Below are positions 27,861 through 35,596 of a stretch of 64,000 nucleotides of DNA, piece by piece. Position 1 is the stretch's first letter; each line of letters begins with the position of its first letter. A model generated the notes under the pieces. The model had not been told where the DNA came from. It did not search any database and saw nothing but the letters and a program-made list of their open reading frames with translations. The translations under genes and the position numbers were made by a program. The stretch covers positions 36,666 through 100,665 of the forward strand of contig DATLTS010000045.1 of the NCBI GenBank assembly GCA_035533475.1. The letters are read 5' to 3'. This stretch comes from Mycobacteriales bacterium. GTDB lineage: Bacteria; Actinomycetota; Actinomycetes; DATLTS01.

Positions 27861-29084
27861 ATGGCCGGGGCGGCGGGGGTGCTCGTTGAAGTCGATGATG
27901 TCGTGGCCGCCCGGGTGTTGCTGGGCGATGTCGTGCGCGTCACCCCGATGGAGGGGTCGAGGCCGCTCGCCGATCTCGTCGGCGGACCGGTGTGGCTGAA
28001 ATGCGAGAACCTCCAGCGGACCGGGTCGTTCAAAATCCGGGGCGCCTACGTGCGAATCGCCCGGCTGAGCGACGCCGAACGCGCCCGCGGGGTGGTCGCG
28101 GCGAGCGCCGGGAACCACGCGCAGGGAGTCGCGCTCGCCGCCCGCCTGCTCCGCGCCCGGTCAACCGTCTACATGCCGGAGGGCGCGGCCCTGCCGAAGA
28201 TCGAGGCGACGCTGGCGTATGGCGGTGAGGTGCATCTGGTCGGCACCACGATCGACGAGGCGCTGGCTGCGGCGGAGGCGCACGCCGCCGAGACCGGTTC
28301 GGTGTTCATCCACCCGTTCGACCACCCGGACATCATCGCCGGGCAGGGGACGATCGGCCTGGAGATTCTCGAGCAGCGTCCCGACGTCCGCACGCTCGTC
28401 GTGCCGACCGGTGGCGGCGGGCTGATCAGCGGGGTTGCGGCCGCGGTGAAGGGCACCCGGCCGGACGTGCGGATCGTCGCCGCACAGGCCGCGGGGGCCG
28501 CGTCATATCCCGCGTCGATCGCCGCCGGTCACCCGGTGGCGCTGCCCGGCCTCGCGACCATCGCCGACGGCATCGCGGTCGGTTGTCCGGGCGATCTCAC
28601 CTTCGCCCATGTGACGCGCCTGGTCGACGTTGTCGCGACGGTCAGCGAGGAGGCCCTGTCCCAGGCGCTGCTGCTCTGCCTGGAACGCGGGAAGCTCGTC
28701 GTCGAGCCGGCCGGCGTCGCCGGGGTTGCGGCGGTCATGGCGGACCCGGCGGCGTTCGAGCCGCCGGTGGTCGTCGTGCTTTCGGGCGGCAACATCGACC
28801 CGGTGCTTCTGCTGCGGGTGTTGCGCCACGGGATGGCGGCGGCCGGGCGCTACCTCTCGTTCCGGATGCGGATCCCGGATCGCCCGGGGGAGCTGGCCCG
28901 CCTGCTCGGCGAGCTGGCCGACTCCGGGGCCAACGTCCTCGACGTCGAGCACGTCCGGACCGGGCCGCGGCTGCATCTGGACGAGGTCGAGGTCGAACTG
29001 CAACTCGAAACCCGCGGCCCGGCGCACTGCGCGGAGGTCCTCGACCGGCTGCGGGCGGCCGGCTACCCGATCGAGTTTCGCTGA
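27861..29084 (+). CDS. ilvA: Threonine dehydratase with C-terminal ACT domain
   Basis: The 407-residue PLP enzyme deaminates threonine to 2-oxobutanoate for isoleucine synthesis (or serine/threonine breakdown). The PLP lysine is K58 in 'GSFKIRGA', the phosphate loop is GGGGL at 184-188 and 'ASAGNHAQGV' binds substrate. Residues from about 330 form one ACT domain ('FRMRIPDRPGELARLLGELADSGANV'), so feedback control by isoleucine or valine is plausible. ATG 27861 fits better than the upstream TTG. The gene is divergent from the hydrolase and ends 19 bases before the convergent greA stop. Confidence 0.94.
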   Translation: MAGAAGVLVEVDDVVAARVLLGDVVRVTPMEGSRPLADLVGGPVWLKCENLQRTGSFKIRGAYVRIARLSDAERARGVVAASAGNHAQGVALAARLLRARSTVYMPEGAALPKIEATLAYGGEVHLVGTTIDEALAAAEAHAAETGSVFIHPFDHPDIIAGQGTIGLEILEQRPDVRTLVVPTGGGGLISGVAAAVKGTRPDVRIVAAQAAGAASYPASIAAGHPVALPGLATIADGIAVGCPGDLTFAHVTRLVDVVATVSEEALSQALLLCLERGKLVVEPAGVAGVAAVMADPAAFEPPVVVVLSGGNIDPVLLLRVLRHGMAAAGRYLSFRMRIPDRPGELARLLGELADSGANVLDVEHVRTGPRLHLDEVEVELQLETRGPAHCAEVLDRLRAAGYPIEFR

Positions 29085-29103
29085 GCTTGCGGCCGCGCAG
29101 CAC

Positions 29104-29586
29104 TCACCGGGAGTACGGCTTGGCGGCGATCAGCTCCACCTTCATCGTCCGACCGCTCGGCATCGTGTACTCGACGGTCTGCCCGACCCGCGCGCCGGTC
29201 AGCGCCTTGCCCAGTGGCGACTGCGCCGAGTACACCTCCAACTCGGACAGGTGGGCTTCCTCGCGGCTGCCGATCAGGAACCTCTCGGCCTCGGTCTCGC
29301 CCTCGAACACGACATCGACGACCATCCCGGGGCCGGCGATCCCGGCGTCCGGTGGCACCTCACCGACCTGCGCCTCGCGGAGCAGCTGGGTGAGCTGTCG
29401 GATCCGGGCCTCGGCTTTGCCCTGCTCCTCCTTGGCGGCGTGGTAGCCGCCGTTCTCCTTGAGGTCACCTTCGGATCGGGCCGCCTCGATCTTCTTGGTG
29501 ATCTCGACGCGGCCCGGGCCGGTGAGCTCGTCCAACTCGGACTGCAGCCGGTCGTAGGCCTCCTGGGTCAGCCAGGCCTCAGTCAC
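29104..29586 (-). CDS. greA: Transcription elongation factor GreA
   Basis: 160 residues: an N-terminal coiled coil ('WLTQEAYDRLQSELDELTG...IEAARSEGDLKENGGYHAAKEEQGKAEARI') with the acidic tip 'DLKENGGYH', and a C-terminal FKBP-like domain ('SPLGKALTGARVGQTVEYTMPSG'). It enters the secondary channel of RNA polymerase to cleave backtracked RNA. GTG 29586 is the start. From memory the gene order greA-DUF4307-mca is conserved in mycobacteria. Element B and a GC-rich repeat lie just upstream of its start. Confidence 0.96.
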   Translation of the reverse strand: MTEAWLTQEAYDRLQSELDELTGPGRVEITKKIEAARSEGDLKENGGYHAAKEEQGKAEARIRQLTQLLREAQVGEVPPDAGIAGPGMVVDVVFEGETEAERFLIGSREEAHLSELEVYSAQSPLGKALTGARVGQTVEYTMPSGRTMKVELIAAKPYSR

Positions 29587-29705
29587 GATGTATGCCTCCG
29601 CGGGCAGGGGACCGGGAACGATGGATCGAGGCTACAGCGCGCGGCACCCGCTGCCGCCCGGCCGGCCGATCCGGGTTGCTGGCCGCCCCGCCCCGCCCCG
29701 ACCCG

Positions 29706-29776
29706 CCCTGGCGCCCCGCCCTGCCGGCTGCCCGCCCTGCCCTGGCGCCCCGCCCCGCCCTGCCGGCTGCCCGCCC
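29706..29776. repeat. Two-copy GC-rich tandem repeat
   Basis: A unit of about 34 bases beginning CCCTGGCGCCCCGCC and containing CTGCCGGCTGCCCGCC occurs twice in a row; the second copy has a few extra CCGCC bases. It lies in the 314-base intergenic region between greA and the DUF4307 gene. No coding signal or promoter is visible in it. Confidence 0.7.
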
Positions 29777-29780
29777 GCGC

Positions 29781-29849
29781 CGAGTGGGCGGTTTGCCTCG
29801 ACCGCCACGCTCCGAGTGGGCGGTTGTGCCTGACCCAACCGCCCACTCG
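29781..29849. repeat. 69-bp palindromic element B
   Basis: It runs from CGAGTGGGCGGTTTGCC at the left end to AACCGCCCACTCG at the right end. The arms CGAGTGGGCGGTT/AACCGCCCACTCG are perfectly inverted (13 bp), and a third, direct copy of CGAGTGGGCGGTT starts at 29813, giving a strong hairpin 29812-29850 with an 11-base loop. It is exactly as long as elements A and C. It is intergenic, between greA and DUF4307, both on the minus strand. Confidence 0.75.
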
Positions 29850-29900
29850 GCGCCGGGGCGTGGCGGTCCCACCCGGGATTCGGCGATCCGCCCGGCCGGG

Positions 29901-30320
29901 CTAGCGCAGGTTGCAGCTCGCCAGGTCGCCGGTGATCGCGAGTGCGGTGGTGGGCACGACGACGCTCAACGCCACGCGTCCGGATCCCGCCGGCACGACC
30001 ACGGAACGCTGCCCCACGGTTCCGCCGTCCAGGGCGACGGCCTGCACGACGCAGACAGCGGCGGACCCGGGCGGCTTGTGCACGACGAAGTCGACCCGGA
30101 CCGCCCGGGCGGACAGCACCTGGTAACCGGTTACCCCGTCGCTGACGGCCGGCGTGGCGATCCACAGTGCCAGCCCGACCACGCCGGCAAGCAGGACCGC
30201 GCCCACGACCCCGAGGGCGATCCGCCAGCCAGGTCGGGCGCCCTCGCGCGGTCGGCCGTACCGGTCCGCCGGTACCCGGCGGCCCGCGGCGGTGAGCGGG
30301 CCCGGCGGCTGGTTGGGCAT
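29901..30320 (-). CDS. DUF4307 membrane protein
   Basis: A 139-residue protein with a soluble start ('RRVPADRYGRP'), one helix ('WRIALGVVGAVLLAGVVGLALWIA') and an outside beta-rich domain ('TGYQVLSARAVRVDFVVHKPPGSAAVC...SCNLR') with two Cys that could form a disulfide. This is the DUF4307 family, actinobacterial and of unknown function. ATG 30320 has GGGGAG about 8 bases upstream. It is divergent from mca and upstream of greA on the same strand. Confidence 0.88.
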   Translation of the reverse strand: MPNQPPGPLTAAGRRVPADRYGRPREGARPGWRIALGVVGAVLLAGVVGLALWIATPAVSDGVTGYQVLSARAVRVDFVVHKPPGSAAVCVVQAVALDGGTVGQRSVVVPAGSGRVALSVVVPTTALAITGDLASCNLR

Positions 30321-30405
30321 CGGCGGCTCCCCGCGAAAGGTGGATCGGCGACAATCGTCCCGCGCGGTGACCGGACGCCGTGGCCCACCCCGGACGGGAG
30401 ACGTC

Positions 30406-31323
30406 GTGCCGCTCGACTCGGACACGCCCTTGCGCCTCATGTTGGTGCACGCCCATCCGGACGACGAGTCGAGCAAGGGCGCGGCCACCTGCGCCCGCTA
30501 CGTCCGCGAGGGTGTGGACGTCCTCGTCGTCACGTTGACCGGCGGGGAGCGGGGCTCGATCCTCAATCCAGCCATGGACCGTCCCGATGTCCGGGCCCAC
30601 CTTGCTGCGGTCCGGCGCGCGGAGATGGCGACTGCGGCGGCGGTGCTCGGCATTCGCCACGTGTGGCTGGGTTTCATCGACTCCGGCCTGCCCGAAGGCG
30701 ACCCGCTGCCACCGCTGCCGGACGGATGTTTCGCACTCCAGCCGCTGCACGTCGCGGCCCGGCCACTCGTCGAGCTCATCCGCCGGGGGCGGCCCCATGT
30801 GGTCGTCACCTACGACGAGCACGGCGGCTATCCGCACCCCGACCACGTCATGTGCCACCGGGTGAGCGTGGAGGCGTTCGACGCGGCGGGGGACCCGGAG
30901 CGCTACCCCGGTACGGGGGAGCCGTGGAGCCCGCGAAAGCTCTACTACCAGCTGCCGTTCCACAAGGACCGGTTCCTCGCCCTCGACGCGGCGATGCGAG
31001 AAGCCGGGCTCGACTCGCCCTACGCGGAGCGGCTGGTCGCGTGGGTGGACAAGCCGGAGGATGCGAATCGGCTCACGACCCGGGTGGAGTGCGCGGACTA
31101 CTTCCCGGTCCGGGACCAGGCGCTGCTCGCGCACGCGACCCAGGTCGATCCGGCATCGTCATGGTTCGCCGTTCCGCTCGAGCTTCAGCAGCGGGCGTGG
31201 CCGACCGAGGACTTCCAGCTGGCGCGCTCCCTGGTCGACGCACCCACGCCAGAGAACGACCTGTTCGCCGGGCTGCGCGATCCGACCGGTGGCGATCCGG
31301 CCCGGCGTACCCTCGAGGCGTGA
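30406..31323 (+). CDS. mca: Mycothiol S-conjugate amidase Mca
   Basis: A 305-residue zinc amidase of the GlcNAc-PI de-N-acetylase family. The metal site is '[12 protein letters not shown]' (H17, D20) with the later His in 'EHGGYPHPDHVMCH'. Mca cleaves mycothiol conjugates of toxins to release mercapturic acids for export. It differs from MshB in the window by features such as 'GGERGSILNP' near residue 46. GTG 30406 is preceded by GGGAGA. Its stop overlaps the start of the small membrane protein gene, as in mycobacteria. Confidence 0.93.
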   Translation: MPLDSDTPLRLMLVHAHPDDESSKGAATCARYVREGVDVLVVTLTGGERGSILNPAMDRPDVRAHLAAVRRAEMATAAAVLGIRHVWLGFIDSGLPEGDPLPPLPDGCFALQPLHVAARPLVELIRRGRPHVVVTYDEHGGYPHPDHVMCHRVSVEAFDAAGDPERYPGTGEPWSPRKLYYQLPFHKDRFLALDAAMREAGLDSPYAERLVAWVDKPEDANRLTTRVECADYFPVRDQALLAHATQVDPASSWFAVPLELQQRAWPTEDFQLARSLVDAPTPENDLFAGLRDPTGGDPARRTLEA

Positions 31324-31535
31324 CCCTTGCCGCCGGTTCGACGATTGGCGCCGGCCTGCTCGGTTTCCTCGTCGTCCTCGGGCTGATCGGTGCCAGCGCG
31401 CTGCTGTTCCGGTCGATGAACACGCAACTGCGGAAGGTGCGTACCGACTTCCCGAGCCCCCCGCCGGGGACCGGACCCGATCCGACCCGAGATGCGCCGA
31501 TCAGTCGCCCCCCGGAGTCCGCCGATCCCTCTTGA
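31320..31535 (+). CDS. Small single-helix membrane protein
   Basis: 71 residues: a helix ('TIGAGLLGFLVVLGLIGASALLF') after a 6-residue lead, then a cytoplasmic tail rich in Pro, Asp and Arg. It corresponds by position to Rv1083 of M. tuberculosis (from memory). GTG 31320 overlaps the mca stop codon (GTGA), indicating one transcript. The 3' end overlaps the convergent arfB gene by 35 bases. Function unknown. Confidence 0.75.
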   Translation: MTLAAGSTIGAGLLGFLVVLGLIGASALLFRSMNTQLRKVRTDFPSPPPGTGPDPTRDAPISRPPESADPS

Positions 31536-31929
31536 GGGCCGCCTGGCGGCGTTTGGCGTCCAGGCGTCGTTCGCGGGCCGCTCGGGTCGGCCTGGTAGGT
31601 CGCCGCGGGCTCGCCGGCGGCCGAAGCGCCTCCCGGAGCAGGGCCGCGAGGCGAGCCGCCGCGGCCTCCCGGTTCCGGAGCTGGGAGCGGTGTTCGCTCG
31701 CGGTGACCGTCAGCACGCCGTCGACGAGTCGGTGGCCGAGCCGTTCCAAGACCCGGGCCCTCAGGTAGTCGGGGAGCACCGACGTCCCGGCCACGTCGAA
31801 GCTGCACTCGACTCGGGTATCGGAGGTGTTGACCTTCTGGCCGCCCGGGCCACCGGATCGGGAGAACCGCCAGCCGAGCTCGTGCTCCGGGATCACGATG
31901 CCGGAACCGACTTCGAGTCCTCCCGTCAA
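31501..31929 (-). CDS. arfB: Peptidyl-tRNA hydrolase ArfB-like (class I RF-type GGQ domain)
   Basis: A 142-residue protein with the release-factor motif 'SGGPGGQKVNTSDTRVE' and a basic C-terminal tail ('SPRRPTRPTRAARERRLDAKRR') that enters the mRNA channel of empty ribosomes. It rescues stalled ribosomes by hydrolysing peptidyl-tRNA. I chose TTG 31929 because a full AGGAGG stands 7-8 bases upstream; a GTG at 31977 is the alternative. It is convergent with the small membrane protein gene. Confidence 0.87.
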   Translation of the reverse strand: MTGGLEVGSGIVIPEHELGWRFSRSGGPGGQKVNTSDTRVECSFDVAGTSVLPDYLRARVLERLGHRLVDGVLTVTASEHRSQLRNREAAAARLAALLREALRPPASPRRPTRPTRAARERRLDAKRRQAALKRDRRTPGGD

Positions 31930-31995
31930 CGTCGCCTCCTCTTCGGCCGCGGGCGCGCCACCGGCGCAGCGTCGCACAACACCTACGCTCGGCCG

Positions 31996-32823
31996 GTGAA
32001 GAAAGCGATCGCGCTGCTACGCGCGACGCACCCTGAGCCGACCGCGGCGGTCACCCTGTTCTGCACCGCGACGGCGCTGGCCGCGGGGCTCGGAATCCGC
32101 TCGGTGCTGCTCGCCGCCGCGGTCCTCGCCGGTCAGCTGTCGGTCGGATGGTCCAACGATGCGCTGGATGTCGCTCGGGACCGTGCCGCGCGGCGGTCGG
32201 ACAAGCCGCTGCCACGCGGCGACATTTCCCGGCGCACGGCGTGGACCGCCGCGGCTGCCGCGTCCGGCGCGTGTGTCCCGCTGTCGTTGTCCCTGGGGGG
32301 CCTCGCCGGTGCCACCCATCTGGTCGCGGTGGCCTCCGCCTGGTCATACAACCTCCGGCTGAAGTTCGGCCTGTTCTCCTGGCTCCCCTACCTCGTCTCC
32401 TTTTCCTTGGTCCCGCCGGTCTTCGTCGCGTTGGCGCTACCCGGCAACCCCCCGCCGCGGCCGCTGCTCGTCGCCGCCGGGGGCGTGCTCGGGGTCGCAG
32501 CGCACTTCGCGAACACGGTGCCGGACGCGCTGGCCGACGCCCGAACCCACGTCCGCGGCCTGCCGCAGCGGATCGGGCCCCGTCGGTCGGCCCTGGTGAG
32601 TAGCGCGCTCGTCGCCGTCGGCTCGGTCCTGCTCCTGACCGGAACGCGGGCGGCAGGGTTCGCCGTCCTGGCCAGCGTCTTGGCGACCGCGGTCGCGGCG
32701 GGTTCGGCGTTGCTCGTCCGCTCCGGTCGCAGCACGGCGGCGGCCTTCCGGTTGGCGTTGATCGCGATTGGCGTACTGGTGCTTGGTTTCGTGGTCTCGG
32801 GCGGCCATCACCTGGTCCATTGA
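31996..32823 (+). CDS. UbiA-family prenyltransferase
   Basis: 275 residues with about eight helices and the two Asp-rich motifs of the family: 'NDALDVARDRAARRSDKPL' in the first cytoplasmic loop and 'DALADARTHVRGLPQRIG' in the second. Enzymes of this fold transfer an isoprenoid chain to an aromatic or sugar acceptor in the membrane. GTG 31996 begins the first helix-compatible frame. Neighbours (mca and DUF255 genes) give no acceptor. The first motif starts with Asn (NDxxD), as in many actinobacterial members. Confidence 0.85.
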   Translation: MKKAIALLRATHPEPTAAVTLFCTATALAAGLGIRSVLLAAAVLAGQLSVGWSNDALDVARDRAARRSDKPLPRGDISRRTAWTAAAAASGACVPLSLSLGGLAGATHLVAVASAWSYNLRLKFGLFSWLPYLVSFSLVPPVFVALALPGNPPPRPLLVAAGGVLGVAAHFANTVPDALADARTHVRGLPQRIGPRRSALVSSALVAVGSVLLLTGTRAAGFAVLASVLATAVAAGSALLVRSGRSTAAAFRLALIAIGVLVLGFVVSGGHHLVH

Positions 32824-32844
32824 CCAGCCGTGGCACGGTGGGTC

Positions 32845-34833
32845 ATGCCCAACCGGCTTTCCGGCGCCACCAGCCCCTACCTGTTGCAGCACAAGGACAA
32901 CCCGGTCGACTGGTGGCCCTGGTGCGACGAGGCGTTCGAGGAAGCGAAGCGCCGCGACATACCAGTTCTGCTGTCCATCGGCTACGCCGCCTGTCACTGG
33001 TGCCACGTCATGGCACACGAGTCGTTCGAGGACCCGGCCATAGCTGCGCAGATGAACGATCACTTCATCTGCATCAAGGTCGACCGGGAGGAGCGTCCTG
33101 ACGTCGATGCCGTCTACATGGACGCGGTCCAGGCGCTGACCGGGCACGGCGGTTGGCCGATGACCACCTTCCTCACCGCGGACGGCGCTCCATTCCACGC
33201 GGGCACCTATTTACCGCCGACGGACCGGCACGGGATGCCCGGATTCCCGAGGGTGCTGAGCGCGGTCACGGAGGCGTGGCGCACCCGTCGCGATGCGATC
33301 GACGCCGCCGGCCGGGAGATCGTCTCCCGGCTGGCGGAGGTGACCGCGGCGCCGCGGTCCGGTGGCCGGCCGCTCGACGGAATCACGCTGGACGCGGGCG
33401 CGGCCTCCCTGGTCGCGGACCACGACACCGCCCATGGTGGTTTCGGGGGCGCCCCCAAGTTCCCGCCAGCGATGTGTCTGGAGTTTCTGCTCCGCCACCA
33501 TGCGCGGACCGGTTCCGCCGCGGCTCTGGCCGTCGTCACCAACACGACGGATCGCATGGCCCGGGGTGGCATCTACGACCAGCTCGGCGGTGGGTTCGCG
33601 CGGTACTCGGTGGACGCCTCGTGGACGGTTCCGCACTTCGAGAAGATGCTGTCCGACAACGCTCTGCTGTTGCGGGTCTACACCCACGTGTGGCGGGTCA
33701 GCGGCGACCGGCTGGCCCGCCGGGTTGCCGAGGAGACCGCCGGGTTCCTGCTCGCCGAGCTGCGTACCGAGGAGGGTGGGTTCGCCTCCTCCCTCGATGC
33801 CGACAGCGACGGCGGCGAGGGTCGGTTCTACGTGTGGACCCCGGATCAGCTGGGGGCGGTGCTCGGCGCCGACGGGCCGGCCGCGGCCCGCCTGTTCGCC
33901 GTGACCTCCGGCGGCACCTTCGAGCACGGCAGCTCGGTCCTGCAACTACCGGTGGACCCCGCCGATCCGGACTGGTTCGCCTCGGTGCGGTCCCGGCTGG
34001 TCGCGGCGCGTGACACCCGGCCGAGACCCGCCCGGGACGACAAGGTGGTGGCCGCCTGGAACGGGCTGGCCATTGCCGCGCTGGTGGACGCCGGCTTGCT
34101 GTTCGGTCGTTCCGACTTCGTCGACGCGGCGACGGCGGCTGCGCGGCTCGTCACCGCAACCCAGCTGATCGGGGGCCGCCTGCGCCGCACGTCGCGGGCC
34201 GGCCGGGCGGGAACCGATGCCGGGGTGCTGGAGGACTACGCCGACCTCGCCGACGGCTTACTGGCCGTGCACCAGGCCACCGGCGAGGCGCACTGGCTCG
34301 AGGTCGCTGGCCGCCTGCTCGACGTCGTGCTCAGCCAGTTCCGAGCCGACGACGGTGGGTTTTACGACACCGCGGCCGACGCCGAGCGGCTGATCCGCCG
34401 GCCGCGGGACGTCACCGACAACGCGACGCCCGCCGGTGGATCCGCGGCGGCCGGGGCGCTGCTCGGTTACGCCGCCCTCACCGGTGAGGACGAGTACCGG
34501 GCGGCCGCCGAGTCGGCGCTGGCCCTGGTGGCCCCGCTCGTCGAACGGCAGCCACGCTTCGCCGCGGCCGCGGCCGCGGTGGGGGAGGCGCTGCTCGCCG
34601 GGCCGCTCGAGATCGCCGTCATCGGGCGCCCCGATCTTGTCCGGATCGCCCGGCGCACCCCCTCGCCCGGCGCCGTCGTCGTCACCGAGGGGGATTCTCC
34701 GCTGCTCGTGGACCGCGGCGCGGGCGCCGCCTACATCTGCCGTCATTTCGTCTGCGCCGCCCCGATCACCGACCCCGCCGCGCTCGCCGTCGCCCTGGGC
34801 GTGACCCTGGACTCCCCCACGTTTACTGTGTAA
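32845..34833 (+). CDS. DUF255 thioredoxin-domain protein (YyaL/SSP411 family)
   Basis: 662 residues. The N-terminal DUF255 thioredoxin-like domain has C50-H-W-C53 ('[17 protein letters not shown]') and '[15 protein letters not shown]'; the rest is an (alpha/alpha) barrel of the N-acylglucosamine epimerase type ('[16 protein letters not shown]', '[13 protein letters not shown]'). The reaction is unknown. It is the positional counterpart of Rv1084 from memory. The last codons overlap an AT-rich regulatory-looking sequence that precedes the next gene. Confidence 0.92.
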   Translation: MPNRLSGATSPYLLQHKDNPVDWWPWCDEAFEEAKRRDIPVLLSIGYAACHWCHVMAHESFEDPAIAAQMNDHFICIKVDREERPDVDAVYMDAVQALTGHGGWPMTTFLTADGAPFHAGTYLPPTDRHGMPGFPRVLSAVTEAWRTRRDAIDAAGREIVSRLAEVTAAPRSGGRPLDGITLDAGAASLVADHDTAHGGFGGAPKFPPAMCLEFLLRHHARTGSAAALAVVTNTTDRMARGGIYDQLGGGFARYSVDASWTVPHFEKMLSDNALLLRVYTHVWRVSGDRLARRVAEETAGFLLAELRTEEGGFASSLDADSDGGEGRFYVWTPDQLGAVLGADGPAAARLFAVTSGGTFEHGSSVLQLPVDPADPDWFASVRSRLVAARDTRPRPARDDKVVAAWNGLAIAALVDAGLLFGRSDFVDAATAAARLVTATQLIGGRLRRTSRAGRAGTDAGVLEDYADLADGLLAVHQATGEAHWLEVAGRLLDVVLSQFRADDGGFYDTAADAERLIRRPRDVTDNATPAGGSAAAGALLGYAALTGEDEYRAAAESALALVAPLVERQPRFAAAAAAVGEALLAGPLEIAVIGRPDLVRIARRTPSPGAVVVTEGDSPLLVDRGAGAAYICRHFVCAAPITDPAALAVALGVTLDSPTFTV

Positions 34834-34842
34834 TTATGTAAT
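34823..34842. promoter_or_regulatory. AT-rich direct-repeat site, candidate operator
   Basis: TTAC-TGT-GTAA is followed by two TGTAAT repeats (34829-34834 and 34837-34842) spaced by 8 bp. The site spans the stop codon of the DUF255 gene and is one of the most AT-rich stretches in the window. Direct repeats 8 bp apart are a usual geometry for ribbon-helix-helix proteins. Confidence 0.45.
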
Positions 34843-34895
34843 CGCGTCACGGAAACGGCCGGGGCGGCCCGCCGGGGGGGCCAGTGGAGGAACTC

Positions 34896-35444
34896 ATGCA
34901 GGCACCAGGAGCGAGAAGCGACCGCGCCGACGACACCGAGCCGGCCGAGGCCGTGACCGCCTGGCTGACCGGACGGCTGCCCGACGCCTGGTTCGACGGG
35001 ACCCCTGAGGTGAGTGTCGACCGGGACGAGATCCTCGTCGTTGGCGTCCTCCCCGCCATCACCGTCGAGGGCAACCCGGCGGCGGTCGCCGCGGCCGAGG
35101 CCGGCCGGATCACGCGCTTTCGCGAGGAGACACGCGAGGCACGGATGGCCATCGCCCGAGACGCGGAGCACCGCTACGGACGGAAGGTCGCGTGGGGCGC
35201 CGCCTGTGGCGGCACCAGGCAGCTGTTCACCACCCTCTCGATGCCGGTGATGACCCGGCTTCGCCAGCCGGAGCGTCTCGTGCTCGACACCCTCGTCGAC
35301 GCGGGTGTCGCGCGCAGCCGCAGCGACGCGCTGGTTTGGTGCGTAAAACTCGTGGGTGAGCACACGAGCAGTTGGCTCGACGATCTGCGGACGGCGCTCG
35401 GTGACGTCGAGCGCGTCCGTCGCGCCGGACCGGCGAGTGCCTGA
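34896..35444 (+). CDS. Hypothetical protein with ribbon-helix-helix-like C-terminal part
   Basis: A 182-residue soluble protein I cannot place in a named family. The N-terminal half is mixed alpha/beta ('LPDAWFDGTPEVSVDRDEILVVGVLPAITVEG'), and the C-terminal part reads 'SMPVMTRLRQPERLVLDTLVDAGVARSRSDALVWCVKLVGEH', a strand and two helices with the S-R-S-D-A-L turn typical of ribbon-helix-helix regulators. ATG 34896 has GGAGG 5-6 bases upstream. An AT-rich direct-repeat site lies 54 bases upstream and could be its own operator. A DNA-binding role is inferred. Confidence 0.65.
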   Translation: MQAPGARSDRADDTEPAEAVTAWLTGRLPDAWFDGTPEVSVDRDEILVVGVLPAITVEGNPAAVAAAEAGRITRFREETREARMAIARDAEHRYGRKVAWGAACGGTRQLFTTLSMPVMTRLRQPERLVLDTLVDAGVARSRSDALVWCVKLVGEHTSSWLDDLRTALGDVERVRRAGPASA

Positions 35445-35596
35445 CCGCTCCGAGCGCGCCGACTGGTCGCCCGTGAACGGCGCGGTGGCCAAGCTCAGGA
35501 TTGTGTCCAGACTCCGGTAGACTGACGGCTCCCCGATACCCGGCCCCGGCGCGCGTGGCGCCCCGGGGTCTGCATTTCCCTGTGAAGGAGCGCACC

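Noticed and set aside
30122..30135. GGTAACCGGTTACC palindrome similar to the candidate operator at 7452
   Set aside because: It lies inside the DUF4307 coding region and is explained by codons; the half-site order is reversed relative to 7452.
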